Made by a program: the position numbers and the translations under genes
Part shown: in pieces, positions 58,081 to 64,000 of the stretch
Layout of the letters: each line of letters opens with the position of its first letter
Position numbering within the stretch: position 1 is the stretch's first letter
Notes under the pieces: generated by a model
What the model saw: the letters and a program-made list of their open reading frames with translations, nothing else
What the model was told of the DNA's origin: nothing
Database searches by the model: none
Assembly: GCA_021847425.1 (NCBI GenBank)
Contig: JAJZRF010000003.1
Coordinates: 1 to 64,000 of the forward strand
Reading direction: 5' to 3'
Length of the DNA stretch: 64,000 nt
Source: Deltaproteobacteria bacterium
Lineage (GTDB): Bacteria; Desulfobacterota; Desulfobulbia; Desulfobulbales; Desulfurivibrionaceae

Positions 58081-58451
58081 TTTTTATAAACCTTCCCGGG
58101 ATCAAAAACCGGCGTATCGTTTACCTCAAGTTCGCTGCCCCGCACCTTTCTGAAAAAACAGCTCCGGTACCCCTTATGGCAGGCGGCGCCGCCCAGCTGT
58201 TCCACCAGAAAAACCACGGTATCCGCATCACAGTCAACCAGAATCTCTTTGACCAGCTGCACATGCCCGGACGACTCGCCCTTAAGCCAGAGCTTGCCGC
58301 GGGAACGGCTCCAGTAATGGACCTTGCCGGTTTCCAGGGTCTTTTGCCAGGATTCTTCGTTGATGTAGGCAAGCATGAGAACCTCCCTGGTCAGGTGGTC
58401 CTGGGCAATGGCCGGTAGCAGGCCGCCTCCCTTGTCAAATTGCAGCACACT
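58077..58451 (-). CDS. hisI: Phosphoribosyl-AMP cyclohydrolase
   Basis: [90 protein letters not shown]. Confidence 0.97.
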   Translation of the reverse strand, partial: SVLQFDKGGGLLPAIAQDHLTREVLMLAYINEESWQKTLETGKVHYWSRSRGKLWLKGESSGHVQLVKEILVDCDADTVVFLVEQLGGAACHKGYRSCFFRKVRGSELEVNDTPVFDPGKVYKK

Positions 58452-58478
58452 CATATTTCTCCCACAACGGCACATGGC

Positions 58479-58652
58479 TTATTTGCCCTCGCCGCCCATG
58501 TCCTCCGCTTCTCTTTTTTCACCTGCGATTTTTTCCCTGGCCAGGAAATGAAGCAGACAACCACTTCTGAATTTGCAATATTCCGTGGGCCTGCGGCAGA
58601 CCGCCTTTTTTGAATCAACCTTTTCCTTATATTTTTCACAGAGCAGTTCCAT
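58479..58652 (-). CDS. 57-aa Cys-rich small protein upstream of hisI (not in the supplied ORF track)
   Basis: Own translation from ATG 58652: MELLCEKYKEKVDSKKAVCRRPTEYCKFRSGCLLHFLAREKIAGEKREAEDMGGEGK*; upstream AGGTG Shine-Dalgarno-like sequence. Confidence 0.6.
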   Translation of the reverse strand: MELLCEKYKEKVDSKKAVCRRPTEYCKFRSGCLLHFLAREKIAGEKREAEDMGGEGK

Positions 58653-58881
58653 GCCGCACCTGAAAAAAATGCAAAATATGCCTATCTCTCTATCTTGTCA
58701 AGAGGTTGCGGCACTGGCAGTCACCCGGAAAAAACCTGCCCTGGCTCAAGAAAAAATTAAAGTAGCATATCCTCGGGAAAAAGACTATTTTTTTAGATTT
58801 GCAATACTGCGCGGCAAAATCGTTCCAAGCGCAATATCCTTTCATTTTTCTATGTATTTCAAGTAGCTAAGACCGAAATCC

Positions 58882-60384
58882 ATGATCACCCCCGTACCCT
58901 TTGCCTCCACGCAACCCAATCTTGACCTGCCCCCACCAGGGTCGGCTCAAGGTCAGACCGCAACGCTTGCCCAGGCCGAGGACCTTATCCGCCAGGCCAA
59001 AGAGGTTCTGACCGCGCAAAAAAAAGAAACCCTCACTCTCTCCGCCGACTCCCGCGTATCCCAGTGGCACGATTGTAATTTCAACAACTACCCCCACATC
59101 TTAAACTTTCTCGGCCTGCCGGCTACCATGGCCGAGGCCAGGGACCAGCATCCCGCAAAAGCAACAAAGATCCTCAAGCATATTGAAAAATGCGAAAACG
59201 ATCTGGGCGCCCTGGATATCGACATCCGCCGCAAAACCATCCAGCCCTTCAAGGCTGTCAGCCAGGCGCAGAATATTGTGCGGGAATGCGCCACCTACCA
59301 GAACACCGTGAAAAACTGGCGGGACCAGATCACTCTTTTAACCGAAGCAGACAAGGCCCTTCGGGAACACCTCTCGGTACAAGCCCTGCTTCCCCTGGCC
59401 AGGGAACTTAACCGGAGAACCGCGGCGATGCTGGATGAGGGCTACGGTTTTTACCACATGGTGAAGGACAAAAGCGGCCAGAGCGACACCCCCACCCTGC
59501 ATGACTATCAAGCCCAGGCCGTTGATCTGGAAAAACGGATCCGGAATATCGACCTGTCCACCCTCTCGGGACTCGCCCGGGCCGTCATGGATCACAATCT
59601 CCAGGTGGCAATGGCCGCCACCGACCAGCTCAAGGAATTCATTGAATCTTTCCTGAAGAATCTCCCCGGGGAGATTGCAGCGGTGGACAAGGTCCAACAG
59701 GAGCTGACCAATCTGCGGGAGACCCCGGCCCCGGCAATCCTGGCAAAAATCGAGGCTCTCACCGCCAGCCTGTCCAGAAACCTGGTCGGCCTGCGGAACA
59801 AGGCGCAGAACCTGAAGCAGATCCAGTTTCTCCCCATAGTCCTGGAAGAAACCCGCACCTTCCATTACACCATGAAAAACACCATCCTCCCGGAAATGAA
59901 ACGCCGGATCAGCGAGCCGGGCTCGCCGGTAAACCCCAGCACGGTCGCCGCCGAGAAAACCGCCGATTTCTTCATGGGACTTAAGGGTTTCGTGCGGGCC
60001 ATCAAGCTGCTTTTCTGCGCCGCAGGCGGCCAAAAATCCCTGAAATCCGAGGAGCTGCACCGGATACTCATCGATCTCCTCAGTACCTGCGACACTTACT
60101 ATGGCAACACCAAGGCGGATGTTGCCAGACTGCACAAGTTCATCGATGCCAAACTCTGCGACTTCGACCAGCCCTTCCCTTACGATGGCCTCTACCTGAT
60201 GGCCAAGGAGGCTATCAGTATTTACGGCTCCCGGCTCGAAAAAATGTTATACAGCTTTGAGACAATCGATTTCAGCAGCGACGACAAGGACGAAAAGCCC
60301 ACCCCGGCGCACAAAACCACGGTGGGACGCCTGATCGCCAAGCTGGAAGTACGCACCGCAAACCTGGAAAGCGCCAAGATCTGA
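58882..60384 (+). CDS. Hypothetical 500-aa, probably helical/coiled-coil cytoplasmic protein
   Basis: Long ORF in good coding style; no recognisable family; helix-rich composition. Confidence 0.8.
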   Translation: MITPVPFASTQPNLDLPPPGSAQGQTATLAQAEDLIRQAKEVLTAQKKETLTLSADSRVSQWHDCNFNNYPHILNFLGLPATMAEARDQHPAKATKILKHIEKCENDLGALDIDIRRKTIQPFKAVSQAQNIVRECATYQNTVKNWRDQITLLTEADKALREHLSVQALLPLARELNRRTAAMLDEGYGFYHMVKDKSGQSDTPTLHDYQAQAVDLEKRIRNIDLSTLSGLARAVMDHNLQVAMAATDQLKEFIESFLKNLPGEIAAVDKVQQELTNLRETPAPAILAKIEALTASLSRNLVGLRNKAQNLKQIQFLPIVLEETRTFHYTMKNTILPEMKRRISEPGSPVNPSTVAAEKTADFFMGLKGFVRAIKLLFCAAGGQKSLKSEELHRILIDLLSTCDTYYGNTKADVARLHKFIDAKLCDFDQPFPYDGLYLMAKEAISIYGSRLEKMLYSFETIDFSSDDKDEKPTPAHKTTVGRLIAKLEVRTANLESAKI

Positions 60385-60386
60385 CC

Positions 60387-60608
60387 ATGCTCAATTTTCT
60401 CGACCAACTGCCGTTTCCGGTTCTGATCGTTTTTACGATTTTCATGTTGCTGGCGCCGTTTCACCCCATGCCGCATGTGGTGGAAAAGATCCTCATGCTA
60501 AAAAACGGCCAGCTTCATCGGCCGATTGACATCTTTGATCTCGTGTTTCATCTGACCCCGTTGCTGCTGCTTGTCCTCAAGTGGTGGCTGCCCCATGGCC
60601 GACCTTGA
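60387..60608 (+). CDS. Small inner-membrane protein (73 aa)
   Basis: MLNFLDQLPFPVLIVFTIFMLLAPFHPMPHVVEKI...DLVFHLTPLLLLVLKWWLPHGRP; starts 2 nt after the previous stop. Confidence 0.7.
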   Translation: MLNFLDQLPFPVLIVFTIFMLLAPFHPMPHVVEKILMLKNGQLHRPIDIFDLVFHLTPLLLLVLKWWLPHGRP

Positions 60609-60634
60609 CCTCGCGCCCCACTGCGGCATAATAT
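60605..60634 (+). promoter_or_regulatory. Putative sigma70 promoter for the FKBP gene
   Basis: TTGACC (60605-60610), 18 bp, TAATAT (60629-60634). Confidence 0.5.
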
Positions 60635-60674
60635 GCAACCAACACCATTGCTACAGATAAAGGAGTAACGCACC

Positions 60675-61202
60675 ATGCAGCGAGTTTCCGAAAACGACTC
60701 AGTCACCATTATCTATGACGGGCTTCTGTCCACCGGTGAAAAATTTGACTCCTCCCAGGACACCGGCCCCCTGCAGTTCCAGCTGGGATCCGGCAGCGTG
60801 CTGCCCGCTTTCGAACAGGCGGTGCTGGGCATGGCCCCAAGGGAAACCAAGAGCATCACCGTTGCGGCCAAGGATGCCTATGGCCTCAAAAATGAAGATC
60901 TGATCATGACCGTAGGCAGCCAGGGATTTACCGGCCAGCCCCTCGCCCCGGGGATGATCCTCGGCATGAATATGGAAAACGATGGGCAGCAGCACACGGT
61001 TCCGGCCACGGTGCTCGCGGTTGGCGCCCAGACCATGACCGTTGACTTCAACCACCCGCTGGCCGGGCAGGATGTCACCTACCAGATCACCCTGCTTTCC
61101 ATAGACACCCCTGCCGCCAAGGGCGCTGGCTGCGGCTGCGGCTCAGGCAGCACCCTCGGCAAGGGCGGCTGCACCCCGAACCGCGGCTGCGGTTGCGCCT
61201 GA
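60675..61202 (+). CDS. FKBP-type peptidyl-prolyl isomerase (SlyD-like) with Gly/Cys-rich C-terminal tail
   Basis: NDSVTIIYDGLLSTGEKFDSSQDTGPLQFQLGSGSVLPAFEQAVLGM...; tail GAGCGCGSGSTLGKGGCTPNRGCGCA. Confidence 0.9.
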   Translation: MQRVSENDSVTIIYDGLLSTGEKFDSSQDTGPLQFQLGSGSVLPAFEQAVLGMAPRETKSITVAAKDAYGLKNEDLIMTVGSQGFTGQPLAPGMILGMNMENDGQQHTVPATVLAVGAQTMTVDFNHPLAGQDVTYQITLLSIDTPAAKGAGCGCGSGSTLGKGGCTPNRGCGCA

Positions 61203-61219
61203 CCCGGTCTTTCTTCCCC

Positions 61220-62095
61220 ATGGCCACGGAAGCCCTCCCCCCGGACCGGCATGCCTCGCAGGCAATCCTGAGCATTGCCGGTTCCGACCCCTCGGGCGGA
61301 GCCGGTATCCAGGCGGATCTCAAGACCTTCACCGCCATCGGGGTCTATGGAGGGGCGGCGATCACCTGCCTCACCGCCCAAAACAGCCTGGGCGTCGCAT
61401 CCTGCCTGCCCATCGCCCCGGAGTTTGTCACAAAACAGATCGAGCTGGTGCTGGCCGATCTGCCCGTCAGCCACATCAAAACCGGCATGCTTGGCACCGA
61501 TGAAATCGCCGGAGCAATGGCCGAGGCCCTGCACGATTTTTCCGGCGAGATCATCTGCGATCCAGTGCTTACGGCAAGCGACGGACACGAACTCTTTCGA
61601 AAAACGGCGAGCAATACGGGGCTGCACGCCCTGTTCAACACCGCCACGGTTCTTACCCCCAACCTCCCCGAGCTGGCAACCCTGACAGGCAAAAACCTTA
61701 CAACCCCGCAGGAAGCAGTGGAGGCGGCGACCGGTTTGCTTGCCTGCTATCCCAAGCTGCGGGCCATTGCCCTCACCGGGGGACATCTCAGGGAACAGGA
61801 TGGGGAGGTGGAGGACTTCCTTGTTCTCCAGAAAAAATCAGGCCGGGAAATCCTCTCGGCCAAACATGCGCGGATCACCACCAGAAACACCCACGGCACC
61901 GGCTGCACCTTTGCCTCCGCCTTTGCCAGCTACCATCTGCTCCACGGCAATGACCAGGACGCTTTTCTCAAGGCGGTGGCATTTATGGATACCGTCCTGC
62001 GACAGAGCGCCGGTCTTGCCCTCGGCGGAGGAAAAGGCCCGCTGGCCCATCATCTCTTCCGGGGGCGAGATCTGACGCGCACCATTGACCTTTAG
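61220..62095 (+). CDS. thiD: Hydroxymethylpyrimidine/phosphomethylpyrimidine kinase
   Basis: ILSIAGSDPSGGAGIQADLKTFTAIGVYGGAAITCLTAQNSLGV...IKTGMLGTDEI...NTHGTGCTFASAFAS. Confidence 0.95.
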   Translation: MATEALPPDRHASQAILSIAGSDPSGGAGIQADLKTFTAIGVYGGAAITCLTAQNSLGVASCLPIAPEFVTKQIELVLADLPVSHIKTGMLGTDEIAGAMAEALHDFSGEIICDPVLTASDGHELFRKTASNTGLHALFNTATVLTPNLPELATLTGKNLTTPQEAVEAATGLLACYPKLRAIALTGGHLREQDGEVEDFLVLQKKSGREILSAKHARITTRNTHGTGCTFASAFASYHLLHGNDQDAFLKAVAFMDTVLRQSAGLALGGGKGPLAHHLFRGRDLTRTIDL

Positions 62096-62193
62096 CCTCA
62101 AGCGTTATATTATTTTATAATAGGCAACTGTATCGAACGGAGGATTATCCCTGCTCTGGCGTTCGGCATGACCCGGACAAAAAACTCAACAAT

Positions 62194-62667
62194 ATGGAGA
62201 ACACCATGCAGAAAGAACATGGGCTACAGATGGCGGCAATGGCGATTATTTTCCTGCTGATCACCTCCGGCTGCGCCACCACTACCTCGAAAGGAACAAG
62301 CGGCGCGGGGATCGGCGCGGCAGCTGGCGCCATCGCCGGACAGGCCATCGGTCGCAACACAGAGGGAACCTTGATCGGCGCGGCAGTAGGCGGGATGCTT
62401 GGTTATATCGTCGGCAACGAAATGGACAAATACGACCAGGCGCAACTCAACCAGGTATACGAGTCTTCGCCTTCCAATCAGCGCACCCAATGGGTGAACC
62501 CGGACACCAACCGCTCATACTCCGTGACGCCGAAACCTGCCTATACGCAACCGTCCGGCCAGGTATGCCGTGAGGCGGAAATCCTCGCCACCGTGGACGG
62601 ACGCCCGGAAAAGGTGGTTTCCACCGCCTGCCGGGACAACGAGGGCAGGTGGATAATGCAGAAATAA
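62194..62667 (+). CDS. Glycine-zipper outer-membrane lipoprotein (17 kDa surface antigen-like)
   Basis: Lipobox LITSGCATT; GAGIGAAAGAIAGQAIGRNTEGTLIGAAVGGMLGYIVG; C-terminal CREAEILATVDGRPEKVVSTACRDNEGRW. Confidence 0.88.
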   Translation: MENTMQKEHGLQMAAMAIIFLLITSGCATTTSKGTSGAGIGAAAGAIAGQAIGRNTEGTLIGAAVGGMLGYIVGNEMDKYDQAQLNQVYESSPSNQRTQWVNPDTNRSYSVTPKPAYTQPSGQVCREAEILATVDGRPEKVVSTACRDNEGRWIMQK

Positions 62668-62759
62668 TCAGCAAATAGCTTCATGCAGCCGAACCAGATA
62701 ATTGACCCTAAAAAAACAAACCCAAAGACAATTTTTACCATTCCCGAAAAGGAGACGGC

Positions 62760-62948
62760 ATGGACCCGGAAAAAATCATGGATGGCTTGGCAAAGGAATT
62801 GAGCGCCGCCCTTAAGGCAATGGCAAAGGCAAAAAACGTTGAGGAAAAACTGGCGTACAGCCAGATCGTGAAGAATCTCTGCGATTCCTTGGGGGTTTTT
62901 CTTGAGCTGGCCAGTGAGATGATGGGGTTCGACATGGAGGAAAATTGA
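62760..62948 (+). CDS. Small hypothetical protein (62 aa)
   Basis: MDPEKIMDGLAKELSAALKAMAKAKNVEEKLAYSQIVKNLCDSLGVFLELASEMMGFDMEEN; upstream AAAGGAGA; followed by the DUF188 gene. Confidence 0.65.
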   Translation: MDPEKIMDGLAKELSAALKAMAKAKNVEEKLAYSQIVKNLCDSLGVFLELASEMMGFDMEEN

Positions 62949-62981
62949 CCAGGCCGGGCAGAAAAAGGAGCAACTCCGCCC

Positions 62982-63455
62982 ATGCGCATCTGGATTGACG
63001 CCGATGCCTGCCCCGGCCCGGTAAAGGATATCCTCTTCCGGGCCGCGGAGCGTATGCGGGTGGAGAGCATTCTGGTGGCGAATCATTGCCTGAAGATTCC
63101 ACGCTCGCCCTTTATCAAGGCCGTGCAGGTCAAGGCAGGCTTCAATGTCGCGGATGCCCGGATCATCGACGGCGTCAAATCGGGCGATCTGGTTATCACT
63201 GCGGATATCCCCCTCGCTGCCCAGGTGGTCGCGGCCTCGGCAACCGCTCTGAATCCGCGGGGCACGCTCTATACGCCCGACACCATCCAGGAACACCTGG
63301 CCCGCCGGGACTTCATGGACGAATTGCGCTCAACGGGCGCCATTACCGGCGGGCCGTCACCCTTGAACAAGGTTCATGTGCAGGCGTTTGCCAACCAGCT
63401 GGACAGATACCTGACCCGGCATGCAGATGGAGCACCGCCAACCGCACTTCCGTGA
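62982..63455 (+). CDS. YaiI/YqxD family (DUF188) protein
   Basis: MRIWIDADACPGPVKDILFRAAERMRVESILVANH...DLVITADIPLAAQVVAASATALNPRGTLYTPDTI. Confidence 0.94.
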   Translation: MRIWIDADACPGPVKDILFRAAERMRVESILVANHCLKIPRSPFIKAVQVKAGFNVADARIIDGVKSGDLVITADIPLAAQVVAASATALNPRGTLYTPDTIQEHLARRDFMDELRSTGAITGGPSPLNKVHVQAFANQLDRYLTRHADGAPPTALP

Positions 63456-63484
63456 ATAGCGTCTCGTCGCCGGCTTGTTTCTCT

Positions 63485-63841
63485 CTATTTTTCCAGGGAA
63501 AATTTCCTGATGAACCGGGCCAGGGTTACGACCTGTTCCGGGACAAGATCGCCAAAGGCCATGCCCCGGCGCCTGACCTCGCCGCCCTCTCCTCCAGCCT
63601 CTTCATCCATGGCAATGTCTGTGACATTGTTGAGGGGGATATTTTCCAGAAAAAGCTCTTCTCCGCCGAAAATGATGCCGAACTCCGCAGGCTGCGCGGT
63701 CATGTCGTCATAGGCCGTATACCGGAAAGACAACCCGCCGAAGCTCACCTCAATGATTTCGCCGTACACGGAATCAAGGGCGATCATCCCGTCCTTTACC
63801 GGAAACCTCCGGCACCGCCTGCTCTCCCGCTGGTTATTCAT
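63485..63841 (-). CDS. PilZ-domain-like protein
   Basis: MNNQRESRRCRRFPVKDGMIALDSVYGEIIEVSFGGLSFRY...RRRGMAFGDLVPEQVVTLARFI. Confidence 0.8.
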   Translation of the reverse strand: MNNQRESRRCRRFPVKDGMIALDSVYGEIIEVSFGGLSFRYTAYDDMTAQPAEFGIIFGGEELFLENIPLNNVTDIAMDEEAGGEGGEVRRRGMAFGDLVPEQVVTLARFIRKFSLEK

Positions 63842-63899
63842 ACCGATCCCCCCATTTTTTTCAGGACACCCCCTGTCCCGTACTGCCTGCCCATAAAAA

Positions 63900-64000
63900 T
63901 CACATCATCCGTATCCGGCCGCAATCCGGGCAAACCCAGGTCGGGCCATTGCTGATGGTCCACATGTTTTCCTTGAAGCAGTCATCGCAGATCTGAAAGC
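63900..64000 (-). CDS. C-terminus of a zinc-ribbon-like protein (cut by window edge)
   Basis: Own minus-strand translation: ..FQICDDCFKENMWTISNGPTWVCPDCGRIRMM*, with two CxxC knuckles. Confidence 0.55.
   Translation of the reverse strand, partial: FQICDDCFKENMWTISNGPTWVCPDCGRIRMM

Noticed and set aside
58451-58639. 62-aa minus-strand ORF listed in the track
   Set aside because: Overlaps the better-supported 57-aa Cys-rich ORF in another frame, and has an Arg/Lys-rich composition typical of an off-frame reading.
1-64000. Search for prophage, IS transposase, CRISPR array, toxin-antitoxin or defence island, rRNA or tRNA
   Set aside because: No ORF carried such motifs and no regular direct-repeat array was seen. 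tRNAs were looked for only by eye; tRNAscan-SE would be needed to exclude them fully.

Overview
The window reads as a chromosomal segment from a GC-rich anaerobic proteobacterium. A Desulfobacterota/deltaproteobacterial origin is inferred from gene content and was not tested. Most of it is ordinary coding sequence. Main blocks: (i) partial metF, a pentapeptide-repeat protein, Hsp20, and several histidine kinases/response regulators; (ii) a minus-strand NiFe-hydrogenase locus at about 14.3-29.2 kb. It has Hyb-type structural genes (small subunit, HybA-like, HybB-like, large subunit), a maturation protease and hypA/B/F/C/D/E, with a DUF3365-type heme-sensor kinase and a NarL-type regulator between the two gene sets; (iii) a SplB-like radical SAM protein, ssb, a CbpA/DnaJ protein, purC, mutL, an M23 peptidase and a geranylgeranyl-reductase-family protein; (iv) tsaE, a hybrid kinase/HDOD/Hpt cluster, tsaC/sua5, purE, purD, a FadR-type TetR regulator and greA; (v) a giant TPR/beta-barrel protein, a DegT aminotransferase, rpoH, lepA, engB, hisG, hisI, thiD and several small proteins. 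I found no rRNA, CRISPR, integrase, IS transposase or phage module. The least explained signal is a dispersed family of four intergenic palindromic elements (about 118-173 bp). Their terminal arms differ between copies yet stay complementary within each copy, and they surround a conserved core. Two copies lie inside the hydrogenase locus and two touch or overlap stop codons. A second, weaker two-copy family, two other large inverted repeats, a near-consensus FadR operator, and an unlisted 57-aa Cys-rich ORF upstream of hisI are also reported.
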